A DNA stretch of 64,000 nt from Isoetes taiwanensis (lineage: Eukaryota; Streptophyta; Lycopodiopsida; Isoetales; Isoetaceae), in NCBI GenBank assembly GCA_021234155.1, contig JAJEKV010000053.1:2900077-2964076 (forward strand), written 5' to 3'. A program made the translations under genes and the position numbers. Below the pieces are notes generated by a model, which did no database searches, was not told the origin of the DNA, and saw nothing but the letters and a program-made list of their open reading frames with translations. Positions 22,200 to 34,378 of the stretch are shown here, one piece after another (the stretch's first letter is position 1; every line of letters begins with the position of its first letter).

Positions 22200-23200
22200 T
22201 CAAGAAAGACGATTTATGGCTTTTAATGGTACCGATATCCGTGCTGGAAAAGAAAAGTGCGTATTAGAAAGCGATTTGTTTGATTTTGTTATCTGGTAAA
22301 GGAGCTCAAGCAACTTCGCCAGCGCTGTGGTGATCAATTGGTCACTTCCGAAAAGATCTTTGACGCTGCAAGCGAAGAAGAAGAACAAAGGAAAATTAAA
22401 GATCGCAAGTATAATCTGCCATTAGTTTTATGGATTGAAAGATCTCGGATCCAGCGGATGCTGGATCAATTTGTTACGCCTAGCCGGTCCTGAATTATTA
22501 TTTGGAACAAGTCTATAATAAAAGAACGGGCTAAGAAGTACTTTTCAAAGAGGAGTTTAGCAAATCTTCACTTTGATCTCGGCCGGACATCAGACGAGAA
22601 GCAGGCCATTGACCGCTTCAAAGAGAGATTGTTATCGTGAATTAAAGGCACCGCAGCAACCTGGTTAATCATCAAAAGATGAGTTAGCGCGCCATTGTGA
22701 AACTCTTCCGCCTTCCCGAGTTTGGGGTGATTATTTTATCTTAATGAATAAGAAAAAAAATATTTCTTTGAAGATGCTTGTGAATCCTTAGAGGATCGCG
22801 TGCGCGCGATTGTTGCGCCCTATTGTTAAAGATGTTGCTATGGCAGCGACATACACGGTGAGACAAAGTTCTTCCAATTTACCAACAAACAGCATGGAAA
22901 AGGTTTCCGCTTTCTCGTGGTTGGCTATGGAGGTGGTGGTCGGGTATGGTCGGGTTAAGTGACAAGAAACATAAGGATTCGTGATGGTCGTGGGTCGTGG
23001 TGGTGGTGGTGGCGATGAATCAGGCCGTATCGAGGGCCGTGGTATGGACGTGGTCAGCCACGTGGGTTATCAACCTTATGCATGTGATTATTGTGGTCGG
23101 GCTTACTGGAATCTGCAAGATGCTATGATAGACAAGATGATAAGAAGCTGGCCAGCCGGGCTTAATTATGTTAGCATGTCACTTGATGTTGAGCTGCTAT
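22200..23200 (+). pseudogene. Copia gag remnant with degenerate zinc knuckle
   Basis: After the primer site a broken frame starts MAFNGTDIR at about 22216. Near 22980-23060 there is a Gly/Arg-rich linker (GRGGGGGDESGRIEGRG), then CDYCGRAYWNLQDA at 23083-23124. This is a CCHC knuckle in which His has become Tyr and the last Cys is lost. Gag packages the element RNA; this copy is inactive. Confidence 0.75.
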
Positions 23201-23339
23201 GATGTGGATGTGCTTCCAGTGGACCTTCTGCCCACCTAATACAAGGTTCTAGTGGAGTAATCGATAACATGATGATTGATTCAGTGTGCATCATGTTCCT
23301 TCTAAATAAGTGAGAACCATTGAGTAGTGTTGGTGTGAG

Positions 23340-26150
23340 GGTGCGGAGATTTAAAAAAATCCCTTTGGTCCGGCTTGCCTAAGACAACCAGACTTAAGTC
23401 TATATTAGCCCGTGACATGGATCTAATATTAGCTTTAACTTGCAAATCCTAGATATGACTAGGTGTTTGCCATATCATAGGCCTTGAACAGAGCTATAAA
23501 ATTACACAAGATATCAAGATAAAAAAAAAAAAAATTGTTATTTGACTAGCAACATAATGACGGCAAGGATTTAATACAACAAGAATCATAACAAGTATTG
23601 GCAAAAGATAAACCATCAAGTTTTCAGATCCATTACAAGAACTAGGCAAGAAAAGCCATTGTATGGACAGATTTGGATCACTATTTCTAGGGCAGTAACA
23701 TACCGTAAGACATTTTATTATTTCAAATAGTCAAGTAGAAGTAGAAAAAGCAGAAGCTTCTACCAAAATAGCGCAAAGATAATCCATATAGACATTATGG
23801 CCATAAACCTGACCCAACATAAAAATAAAGTTTTACGCATTTCACCAAATATTCTCTGCGTACCTGAGCAATAATTTCGGGTCTGCTTCAAACCACATAA
23901 CATCACCATATATGGATATTCTATATCACTCCGATGTCAACCATTCAAGAATTAGCCTAAGAAGGGTAATCTCAAAAGGACAAATGTGTCTATCCCATTA
24001 CGGGCAAATGACAATGCGAGGGCAAATATCAAGTTAACTATACCACAATCGCTTCAAAGTTATCTTACAATATTTAAACCTGTGGTCTAACCATACTGGC
24101 CCATGAGCAAATGCGATGATCTATAGGATAGAAAGTAAAAAGTTAACAAAAGGGAGATAGGATAACGAATCTAAACCCAATAATAAAAGATGACATTAAA
24201 ATATAAATGATAAATGGTTAAAGTTCCCCTACGGTAAAAGATAACAAACCCTCAAAGAACCCACACAAAGGATTAGGTATATGAAAATAATATATAAATG
24301 ATAAATGGTTAAAGTCCTAGCCTTTGGAACTCTCGCCTAACAGATATATTGCAATAAGCAGCCCATCATAAGCTTTAGTACAAAGCTCTATAGAACATGC
24401 CTACCATATGTCAAATTTCATAGTAACGCTTGCTAAGTCTATAGATGCCTTCGCCTAACTATATGGGAAAGATCCAGAAAGTCAGAGACCCGTGATAAGC
24501 CCGACAGAGCTGAATCAATCAACCACGTTATTTAAAACCACAAGGGTAGAAAGCGTGATAATAAAAACTTATGACTAGTGAATCTAATCGGAAACAGCCC
24601 AAAATAGTTGTTTCAAGATAGAGGAAAACATAACAAAGGAATACAGACATCAAAGCAGCGATAAATAACTATTGACCACCATTGAATCTAAAATGTGAAG
24701 CACACCTAGGATAAACAAGAGTCTCGCCGACGAGCATGGAGAAAGCAAGATAGTTAAGCAACCTTTACTAGGGCCAAATCAGAAATGATTAATAGAGCTC
24801 CTCAAAACATCGAGAGTACATAAGAAAGAGAAAATACAACCAAGCATGAAGAGAAAGCTACCAAGAAGAAGAACATAGCTACAAAGCTACAAAAATAGGG
24901 AAAATGTGGAGAAATCAATCTCGCATTTATGCTAAAGAAGCAACAACGCCAATCTAAATATCCAACCGCCATACAACACAAGCATGTGACAAGATCCTAA
25001 CTATTGTAATAAGAGGTAAGCCCGCTACAGCAAACAGAGCACAAATTACAAAAGCTATCAACAACCACCCAAATAAGCTTAACCGCCGTAACGTAACATG
25101 GGCGCAGAATGCATGAATCAAATTAATAAGAAAGCAAATTTCATTCTAGAAATAATAAGTACGCTACTAACTTTCAAAAGGCCTTGCTAAACACCGCGGT
25201 GGAGAAGTCTAGAATCTAAGAAACTTAAAAATCATGATACTAACACATAAATCAAAAATAAGGGAAACCCGACATTCGTTGGTGATTATAGGGTCACAGG
25301 CTGATCCACTCTTTATTGGTACCATGCATCATGATTCACAAGATTATTTACAATTCTGAACCTCAAGTAGTCACCAATATATTGCACATTTTGGGCTTTA
25401 TATAAATCTTAATCCTCATTCTCAATGTACCCCATGATCGACAGGGGGTGTTGTCTGGACCGCATGCCGCACTAACTAGGGCTTTAATCCCGTCAGTCTA
25501 ATGCAGAAGCCGTGGTATATGCCGTAGAGATAGAGATAGAGATGCCAACTTCCATCCCGCCAAAGAAAGCTCGAATGAACTCCTAACCCTAAGACTTTTG
25601 GTAAACAAAATGATATTTAGGCATGTTTCAATCACAAATTACATAATATGATAACTAATGAATTTATTTGGCTATAGACGGAAACTTGTTTTGGATACGC
25701 TAAAAGGATAAAGGCAACATTAAATCCTCGGCTCCACCTTATATGGACAAGGATTTTGCTATAGGCCAAGGAATTAGTAGAGTTCAAATAACAAAGTCTC
25801 AGATAGCAAATAACCATTACAAAATTGAAGTTGTATGGGAAAATTTAGATACATCCAAATCAAATATAGAGGAAAATAACAAGAAGGATCACTGACACTA
25901 TCCATCATTTCTAGAAAAAGAAACCCTAGATGAGTTAGGAATAAAGATGAAGTTGGTCAATACTGCGGGAAACATGTGAGAGAATAATACTCTATAAGCA
26001 TGCTGTGCTAAGGATATTTCCTACAAATACATACATAAAACAAAAAAAAAAAAAAAATGTTGTGGGTGATATTTATGTTTATTTCGAAGCCTTTTGTTGT
26101 CAAAAAGAAGAAACAATTGTGTGTTTTCATTATGAAGCAATATCCTGCAT
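23340..26150. other. Unidentified insertion inside the copia element
   Basis: Nothing in this stretch matches copia coding motifs, and the protease resumes only near 26190. It is A-rich on the plus strand, has A-runs at 23521-23534 and 26042-26056, and a short AGAGAT repeat near 25530. The downstream A-run could be the tail of an inserted retroposon. No coding motif and no clear target-site duplication were seen. Confidence 0.5.
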
Positions 26151-26159
26151 TTGAGTTCT

Positions 26160-27500
26160 TGGATTTTATATTTATTTTGTGTATTTTTGTCGCATAGGTG
26201 CTACTCAACATATGGTGTTTGAGAAATCCTTGCTTAGAAATTATCATCCTTTGCGGTTTTATGTTTATATGGGTGATGATAGGGTCAGCCAACAAATTCT
26301 TGAATTGGTGATTTGCCATTACAAGCCTTCGCTCGGATTCATTTCCTATGGTGTATTACATACCGCTTTACATCGGGCCATTTACTTTCGGGCCATTAAC
26401 CGATGTTGTATTCATATCTACTTTGATGAACTCTTTTGTCTTTTAAAAAGATGGCTTGTAATCGTATGCGCGCCATCATAATCTATATGAGTATAAGATC
26501 GGGCTGTGATGATCTGATTTATGCACTTACCGTGAAGAAATTCACATGGAGATTTGTGGACGCTTTGTCATGCTACTCTTCCAGATATCAGAGATAAGGA
26601 AAAATAATACTCTGTTGTGTATGGTTTTTCGATGGATTCAAGAGCGTATTAGCTACTTTGTGAAGCATGTGTGTGTACTTGCAAACCTTTGTAGGCATCC
26701 TTTTAACTCATGTTGCTCCTCGTGGCATCATCATCTATCTTAGAGTTGGTTCTCATATGGATCTTTGGCCTTTTAACGGCCACTCTGTGGTGCTGCTATT
26801 TCTACCGAGCAATTGATGATTATTCACGCATTTCATCTATGCACTTAAGAAGAAACTGAAGTTTTTGCTACATTTTGCAAAATGGAAAGCCATGGTGGAA
26901 TTACAAAAGGAAAAGACTTTGAAAAGTATCCGAGGACAATGGTGGTGAATTCAAAATAATGAGTTTGATCTCTTTTTTTGTGCTCATGTCGGGTATTTTA
27001 TGTAGAGCATATACCCTCATACACCGCCAACGTAATGGGGTTGTTGAGCCGTGAAAAAACCGAATCGCTTTTGCATCATATTCAAGTATGTTACTTCCAT
27101 TCCTGGGTTTTGATGTAAAGTTTTGGGGTCGGGCGCTAAGTACGCTTTAGCTTTATGTCTAATTGTATATCTTCTTCTTCGCTGATGGTTTATCGCTTTG
27201 AGGTATGCATGGAAAAAAGCCTACAGCTTGAACATTTTAAAGTATTTGGATCTCGTGCTTATGCTTATATTCCTAAGGAGAACGGACTAAGTTGCGTACC
27301 ATGGGGCTGTCAAAAAGGTTGTCTTTTAGGGTTACAGGCCAGGATAATGCACCTCGCTTTATCGACTCATTTGACTTTGGTTTCTCGAAAGGCTGTGTTA
27401 TGCCGCCATAGAGATACTGCTGTTAATGAAAATATTATGATCCAATCTCCTTCGCAATCTAATGACGTATGATCATGATGTCCTATCAAATTTTCGGGTG
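26160..27500 (+). pseudogene. Copia protease and integrase remnant
   Basis: Protease: GATQHMVFEKSLLRNYHPL at 26197-26253, with GAT the core of the D(S/T)GA active-site motif, then YVYMGDD. Integrase: CEACVLA-like zinc domain end near 26660, DLWPFNG near 26758, KWKAMVELQ near 26882, NEFDLF near 26960, TYPHTPP-like near 27010, and YAWKKAYSLEHFKVFGSRAY split over frames at 27203-27265. An open stretch at 27155-27472 covers the C-terminal part. The order and motifs are those of plant copia elements; stops and indels are frequent. Confidence 0.85.
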
Positions 27501-27829
27501 AGCATTCCCACAAAAATATTTTCAATGAGAGTGGTGTTGAGAAAGTGCCCACATCAACTTTCTACTTTCACCATATCCTGATCTTGATAGTTTGGAGGAG
27601 AATATGAAGATTTATCCTGACCGGGCCGAGAATATTATTATTTCACTGGGGATGATCATTACACTATATCACCCTCAAGATAATCAAGACAATCCCTCTA
27701 GAGTTATGTCTCAATACCATGACACTCGTGATTACTAGACGGGCGCCCTCCAATTACTTATGGATTTCATTAATTTCTTTGTGTCCAGCATCGAGCCCGG
27801 CATTTCATTCATGATGCTCTAAATTCCTC

Positions 27830-29340
27830 GATGAACGTGAACATTGGCAAATAAGCAATGGATTAATATTCTTTATAAGTAAAGGCACTTGGGATTTAGT
27901 GGTGCAATTTTCCTTCCGACGAAGCTTAGCAGGCAAAGCGGGCTTTCGAAGTTAAAACTAAAGCAGATGGTACTTTTGGATGATTTAAAGCAAGGCTATT
28001 GCAAAGGGTTTTCACAAATGTGCTGATTATCATGAAACATTCTCACCAGAAAAGGGCCTCGCACCGGGTGGCGCATGGTTATTAGCATTTATAAAGCTAA
28101 TCATAATCTCTATGTATTCATCAAATGCATTAAAACAGATTTCTAAATGAGATCTTACGTAAGATATTTATATGTAGCCAACCTCGCTGGTTAAGGTTTC
28201 AGTCAAGAGAATTTGGTTTTGCAAATTAAGGAAAGCTCAGAGGATGGTTTAAAACAAGCATCGCTTGGTATAAGAAGATGCATATTTCTTATTTCGATGG
28301 TTATTTACCCACTCATCACATGCAACTTTATTATAAAAAGTTGGTACGGGCTTCACTTTCATTGGGCGCTTTTATGTTGATGACACCATTTTAGCATCTA
28401 ATTATCTTCCGCTTTAATAAGTGCAAGGCCACCTTGGAGTCACGCTTGATATATTGGATCTTGGTTCTATCAAATCCTTGTCTCTTGGACTCTGTTAGAA
28501 CGCCAAGCAGGTTGCATAAGATTGAGTCAACCAAAATATATTTCCACAGTTACTTGATAAATAGACTAATGCAGTAACACCATTGTAGCCTAATGTTGTT
28601 ACACCAAGCAGATGTGTCCTCAAATAGAAGTCGAAATGGCCTTGATATGGCTAACTATCCATATGCAAGTCTTGTTGGTGCTTTAATGTACTTAGCACAT
28701 GCTGCCAAGCACGACCAGAGAGAGCAAGTTATGTTGTTACCACATTGGGGATGGCACTTCTAATCCGTATACGATTGGAATGCAGCTAAAACGGTAGTTC
28801 CCTTCGCCATCTTAAAGGCATCTAAATTATGCTTTGACATATGCTCACAAGATATAGGTCTCCTCATGGTCTGCGCTATTGGCTATAATCGATGCTGGAT
28901 CGGGGAGGCTGTCTCCGGACACTTTCGGCTCCACAAGTGGTACGTTTCTTTATAGATCATTCTTTGATATCTGGTACAGCAGTTGTCAACATTGTGTTGT
29001 CTAATATCAGCGTAATATGTTGGCAGCCTAGTATGGCAAGTAGAGTTGATATGGTTACTTTCGCTGCCTACTAATCTTTCAGCAAGGTGTGTTTTGATTG
29101 GCCCAACAGCTTTATATCATTGTGATAATCAAAGTGCTATTTCGTTGGACTAAGGATGAGGTTTTCCATTCAAAATCTAAGTACATTAAGCGATTCATTA
29201 TCACTACATTAAATTGGAAGTCAAGAAGAAGACAATTGTTACGCATTGTCCTGGCCGTGATAATATGATAGCAGAGATATATTTACTAAAGCATTATCTA
29301 CCAGCCAAGCATGAAGATTTTGTACTAGTCGGGCCAAGGC
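27830..29340 (+). pseudogene. Copia reverse transcriptase and RNase H remnant
   Basis: Visible motifs are EVKTKADGTF near 27942, FKARLL near 27985, MKHSHQK or HETFSP-like near 28032, and the catalytic FYVDDTILA at 28370-28397. RNase H-type blocks follow near 28880-29080, and the conserved end DIFTKALST lies near 29274-29303. The polymerase aspartates are kept, but the frame is broken throughout. Confidence 0.85.
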
Positions 29341-29429
29341 TTCTTAATTCTTCTCTGTACTTAGTTTTGCCTTGAAGGTGCTGAATGGTTTCCTTTGATT
29401 CCCACGCTTTTAACCCTGCACATGACCAA

Positions 29430-29730
29430 GGCTGCTGGGGATGTTTGTGTGCATCCCTTGGTCACCTCCGCACTACACATATGACAATTTTATATATTGT
29501 ATTTCTTGGTTCTCTTTATTGAGAGAGGCCAAATTCGTGGGGTGCTGAGATGCCACGCTTGGGCTCTCCTGCCTTTTTCTATATTCTTAGCCCTTGCATA
29601 GACATGCCTTTTCATATTTAGGTACGCCTTTCCATGTACTTATATATGTGTCTCATATTCAATACATGATTTGAGTCTTTGGGATTACTTCCTTTGTTCT
29701 TGTCTTTTGTATGCTTTTCGCTTAGTTTCA
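29430..29730 (+). repeat. 3' LTR of the copia element
   Basis: It shares at least eight colinear words with the 5' LTR and ends TTAGTTTCA at 29730. The left limit is approximate. No polypurine tract could be fixed with confidence. Confidence 0.8.
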
Positions 29731-31229
29731 ATAGCACCTGCTAGTGATGCTTGAGACTAGGTATTCAAAAGAAGTTCCCAATCCAACGGAGTTAAGCACG
29801 AGAGCACCTGTTGTTGCTGTAGGGCAAAGCTGGTCCAAGAGGTCTGATTGGTCAAGCGTAGCACAAAAATGCTGGCGTCACTTGTCGTGGAAGGATGCTC
29901 TTCTAAATGCTTCATATTCCAGATACGCTTTGAGTCTACCCCCGAGTCATTCGGGTCATATTGACAAGTGGGTGCTATTAAGCAAATCAGAATGGTAGCC
30001 GAGAGGGAGCCTCACTCAACTGGAGCTTATATGGAGTTTAGGCAAAGGCTGCATGACCTAGCTGGGTTTTATTTGTATGGAGCGTCAGCCTCGACAGAGC
30101 CATGCGCGATAGGGAATTGACTCAACCATCGCATTGATTCTTCCTCATCACCTAAGTAATTTAAATATTAATATATAAGATGTAGTAATCACCAGAGAGT
30201 CAAATTTGGGCACAATTAAGAACCTTATTTTTTCAATTTTATATGATGTTTATGGCTTTATTCTTGTGGTTCCTTTGGTTTTCAAATCAAGCTAGATTAT
30301 GTAGAAAAGAGAGATTGCTTTTAGGCATAGGTTGGGCAGTTGATTTATTTTGAAATCGGAATGGACCATTTGAGAAGCTTTTAAACTTGTTAAGGGACCA
30401 TTGGTTAATGGGTTGGTTTGCTTCATTGAAATAATATCACTTGGAAACACATCACAACTATCACATAATCATACATACATCCTATTTGTAAATTCATTGC
30501 AAACAAGCCCGGGCATAGTTATATCTTTAAAGGGAATTATCTACATCCTACAATTCCAACATAAAAATTATTGGGCAATATGAATATGGTCATAGGTGTT
30601 TCCTTTTGATCGAAAGAATTCAAAATGCCACATAAAATGCTAAGGCAAACAATAGTATCTATAGCGTATTGATGTTTCTATATATTCTCTAAATGTCCCT
30701 TTAACATGGTAATAAAGATCATTTTCTAACATTGCCCCGGAATGCCTTCCGAAAGCAAATGCTTGAGTGCCCGCCATTGCATTTTAAGAAGGTCCATTCT
30801 TGGTTTCTTTGGTAAATATAAAACACCGAAAGCAAATTTGAGCTTTTCGTGACCTCTCAATTGTGTTCCTTTTATGATAGTTTTTCCAAATTGCTAAACC
30901 CTTGAGTGATACGGACTCATATTTCTGCATCATCTAAAGTTAAGTAGTTTTGCAATGGATTGCGATAAATTTGGTATTGTGTATGATGGAACTTAATTTC
31001 TCTTATCCAAAAGAATGATAGCTTCAAATACAGCTTATATATATTGTTCTGAACATTTGAAAGCTAGGGAACCGTGTATTGTTTGAAAGAAAATTTCTCT
31101 ACCTTTGGATAAAGATGCATTTTCACTCTGATTTTGAGACTATTGCCACCTGGGCCACAAAAGAAAATCTTGACTAACTCTCATGACAGAACCTGAGAAT
31201 TTTGGTACATCTAAGGGTTATTTAAATCT
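29731..31229. other. No recognisable gene
   Basis: An 84-codon open stretch at 29744-29998 and a 60-codon one at 30401-30583 have no recognisable domain. The rest is unique AT-rich DNA. Confidence 0.4.
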
Positions 31230-31269
31230 TTGCTTCAAATTTAAAATGTGGTGGATTCTAATGCTTTTC

Positions 31270-31530
31270 TTTCTCTGATGATCCTAGAGATCTTAACTTC
31301 CTTCGTGGCTATGGGGGCAAGGAAATTGATGACAAGACACCATTTGGCCAATCTCCAAAAGACATCAGCAAGAATGATATTGGCTTCATCTATGGAATCC
31401 TATCTCATGAAAAGAGGGCAATGAGGATATCCTCGAAAGAAGCAGGACTTGTGGGTTTCCATTTTCCGAGAAGTGGTTCAGATTCATCGCTCCTCGGTTT
31501 TCCTTTCAAATCACAATTTCATCCTCAATG
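31270..31530 (+). pseudogene. Coding-like fragment of unknown protein
   Basis: A frame of more than 80 codons is open without an ATG at its start. It reads DPRDLNFLRGYGGKEIDD and continues with PFGQSPKDISKNDIGFIYG, then RISSKEAGLVGFHFP, before TGA. A pyrimidine-rich stretch ending CCTAG at 31286 could be a splice acceptor. Residue usage looks like protein rather than chance. I do not recognise the family. It may be an exon or a retro-fragment, since a poly(A)-like run lies about 560 bp downstream. Confidence 0.4.
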
Positions 31531-32089
31531 AAAGGTACCGATCGTGATATTTAACTATGTACATACAATCACAACCGGCTGATTTGTTTGATCTATAATC
31601 GATAATTTTGGAGGACAAAATAACCCTGGGCTTATTTTACAACAAATAATTGTAGGGACCCTGGATTATTACTTCTTTTGGTCTAATCGATCCCTCTTCA
31701 TAATGCCTATTTTCTTAACTCTATTTTCTTCCTCGAAGTCATAAAACACCTTCCTCGCCTCCCCTCGCTTTGCACATGCTCCCCGCTTCTTTCTAATTCG
31801 ACGGTTTATTTTGGGAAAGGTTATCCGCTTCAGTACATACTAAGGAAAGTTCCATCACAAGCCAGCAATGTCTATTCTTCGATCGATCCTGTGATCTTGG
31901 ATCACTTTGCATATTCCTCATATATGGTCTCTTCACTACCGTGGGTGCTTTTCATAAGGACCGTCATTGAGCCTATAATCCTTATAATATGAAGCCTAAG
32001 CCGATTATCATTTTTGATTATGTGTTTCCTTCAAACATTTATATATGTACTAGATTTTATAATTAATGATAAAACCGCCTTTGCTTTCT
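31531..32089. other. No recognisable gene; leads into a poly(A)-tailed end
   Basis: Unique sequence. The last 60 bases (AATGATAAAACCGCCTTTGC then TTTCTC) have the form of a LINE 3' UTR. Confidence 0.4.
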
Positions 32090-32112
32090 CAAAAAAAAAA
32101 AAAAAAAAAAAA
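32060..32112 (+). mobile_element. Retroposon 3' end with poly(A) tail
   Basis: TAATGATAAAACCGCCTTTG is followed by CTTTCTC and a run of more than 20 A. The length of the A-run suggests a relatively recent LINE-mediated insertion. The 5' end and coding part cannot be assigned. Confidence 0.55.
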
Positions 32113-32730
32113 TTCCAAGGGTTATGAATATCCCAAAGGACAAGCATCTCACCCAAAGACCCCTCAAGATAGGCCTCCCTCCCCATTCACACAGATCTTG
32201 TGTTCAAGTCCTCGGGGTCCTCATTATATTCGGACGCCAATGTGGCATGATCGATAAATGCTTTAACGATTCTAACGCGGGCTCGTGATGGAAAATGGCA
32301 TTAAAGGTCTTCGACAAAAGAGAACTTCTTTATCAAAATGGATCGTGGTCAAGGTTGAAGGATGGCCAAAAAGGGATGTGGAAGAACATGTCACTAACAT
32401 GGAAAAAAGACGCTAAACTGCAAACCAAGCAGTGGAGAAGGCCCCCTCACTGCATCGTAAAGAAAGAGAGTCAAGGGAACAGAGAGGAGAAAATGCCGCA
32501 TGAGAAGTCGGTGAAGAACCTCGCAAAGAAATAGTGATCCCCAAACTAATCATGTAGCATGCAATGCATGGCTGGAGAGATGTAGTTCGGCTTCATCCGA
32601 AGACATGTTCTGACAGATTCTTCGAATATACCGTGATGAAAACGTATTAAAAGCTCTTTCATGCAAGCCCTTATTCGAGAATTGTAGTGTTATTGACATT
32701 TATATGTGACTAAGAATCTTAACTGTTTGT
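32113..32730. other. No recognisable gene
   Basis: A 79-codon Lys-rich open stretch at 32295-32534 has no recognisable domain. A B-box-like GTGTTCAAGTCC lies near 32207. Confidence 0.35.
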
Positions 32731-32913
32731 TATGATGCAAAAACAATTGTTGTTCTTGAATATTTGGCAGTAGAGGTTTTGGAGCTTCTTTCTAAAGTGA
32801 CTACTGGATATGACGGCATCATTTCTAACATTTACTAGGTTTTGTTTCCCAAGAATGGTATTGCAGCCTCTGAGAAATTTAAGAAGGCAGAGAAGAAGAA
32901 ATCCAAGAGCTAA
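32731..32913 (+). pseudogene. Histone H2A pseudogene with internal deletion
   Basis: The frame reads VVLEYLAVEVLEL at about 32749-32787, matching the H2A helix that in plants reads VLEYLAAEVLEL. It then jumps to LSKVTTGYDGIISNI, matching the later KLLGGVTIASGGVLPNI segment, followed by VLFPKNG (H2A: LLPKK), a Lys-rich tail EKFKKAEKKKSKS and TAA. The roughly 30 residues normally between these parts are missing, and there is an in-frame stop near 32836. Real H2A packages DNA with H2B; this copy cannot. No introns are visible, so a processed copy is likely. Confidence 0.6.
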
Positions 32914-34108
32914 GCATATTTTTTTCTTTCCTCTGTAAGGACATAACTAGTCTTCTTTCCAAGCCTCTATCTTCAGGTATTTGCTGCTTCATTTAGTATT
33001 CCTTCACTTGCAAATGCTTTAAGAAATAAATGATAGCCTCGCTTCCTTTGTGAGATACAACTTATCAATTCCAACCGGTTGCAAGAGCTCAAAACTAGAA
33101 ATCAAATGACCAAGAACAAGGAAAACAATGGATATGGCAAAATTAATTTCAAGTAGCTTCTTACCAAATGCGACGAGCCTAAATCATTGCCCCTTCTATT
33201 ATTATCTCTGACAAAGATGTTCAGGATCTTTTGCCTTCCAAGTCCATTGAAATAATTTCACCGAAAAGATAAGATATGACTTATGCAATAGCTTCATACA
33301 ACAATGCCTTTTTCTACAAGTTGTGCATCATAGTTATAGAACATATAATTAATTTTTCAAATATAATGTAACTGAGATGGTTGTGGCAAAGGGGTTGTGA
33401 AGCATAGAGATTTTGCGGAGATGTCCAATTGGGATAAAGCACTTTTCAGATGAAATGCTAGATGTGCCTGTGGATGAATATAATGCCAAATAATTTAATT
33501 TCCATATAAGGGCAATGAAAGATATGGCTAAAAGTATTCCTTCTCAACAATGACTGAAAAGTCAAGCACATAGGAGAGGTGTACCTTAGATCTAAGAACA
33601 CGGGGGCTTCGGTTAAGCATCTATAAACCCCCGCAACCTGAAGAACATGGAATGCCTCAATGGAAGGTGTGCCCCTGCTGAGCCACCCGGCCAGCCCTCA
33701 TTCAACCAATTTTTCCACCCCTCCCTCCTCGAGCCTCTTCATCAATCGGGCGGTCAATATGCATGTCTCCTCCAACCTCTGTTGATGTCATGCAATGCTT
33801 ACAGGATCCTTTGTGCTCCTTAGAGCTCTGAAATCTTCTTCTCCTCCTCCTCATCTCTTGAGGTTCTGTAAGGGCATCTAGGATTACATAACACACTAGA
33901 AGGATACAAAGGGTTACCCCATCACTCAAGAAAATCACATGGACTCCCCTAATCAATTACTAGAGAAAGTTGTGACATGCTTGTCGTAATAAATCCATAT
34001 GGGGCAAGCCGAGAGACAGCTTCTTTACTGGAGTCTTAGATGGGAGGGTTCCCTCGGGGAGCAAGCACATCAAAGAAAGTTAGAATCCCAACAAATGGCT
34101 AGTGGTTC
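32914..34108. other. No recognisable gene
   Basis: Short open frames on both strands without domains. A minus-strand frame at 33702-33956 has an Arg run caused by a CTCCTC repeat. Confidence 0.4.
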
Positions 34109-34378
34109 GTGGAAGCAACGCCTCAAAGTCATATACCGACCTTCCCCGAAAGGGATCCTTTCAAGGACATCAAGGAAGGGTACTTTGTGCTAGTAAGGCC
34201 TGACGATAAGGACTATCCAATATGGTTAGGACTCTTTGACGTTACCACCACCATGCATGATGGGGAGAAGTTGCGTCCTGGATTTCAAGTTCAAGATTGG
34301 GAGCCTATTGCGAGGCAGAAGAGGGGCAACTTGAAGGAGCGACTGATCAAAGAAGAAGTGAAGGGCAAATCCTATTGA
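34109..34378 (+). CDS. Open fragment with a PDDxDYPxWLG motif, possibly transposon-derived
   Basis: This 89-codon open frame includes DIKEGYFVLVRPDDKDYPIW followed by LGLFDVTTT, then WEPIARQKRG and a Lys/Glu-rich end. The motif of a Val-rich strand followed by acidic residues, YP and WLG recalls small modules found in plant transposon-associated proteins. I cannot name a family. There is no convincing promoter or continuation, so it may be the relic of a longer gene. Confidence 0.35.
   Translation: MEATPQSHIPTFPERDPFKDIKEGYFVLVRPDDKDYPIWLGLFDVTTTMHDGEKLRPGFQVQDWEPIARQKRGNLKERLIKEEVKGKSY

Larger units (their letters stand above)
21815..29730 (+). mobile_element. Complete, decayed Ty1-copia LTR retrotransposon
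   Basis: The order is 5' LTR, primer site, gag, protease, integrase, reverse transcriptase, RNase H, 3' LTR, which is the copia order because integrase precedes the polymerase. Both LTRs end GTTTCAATA at 22149 and 29730. The coding part is broken by many stops and small deletions. About 2.8 kb of unrelated DNA (about 23340-26150) separates the gag zinc knuckle from the protease. LTR divergence, with many indels, indicates an old insertion. Elements of this type replicate through an RNA intermediate; this copy cannot. Confidence 0.9.

Noticed and set aside
29740-29830. Possible 5S rRNA fragment (GAGTTAAGCACGAGAG)
   Set aside because: Only about 16 bases resemble 5S rRNA, the order of other blocks does not fit, and no further 5S sequence flanks it.
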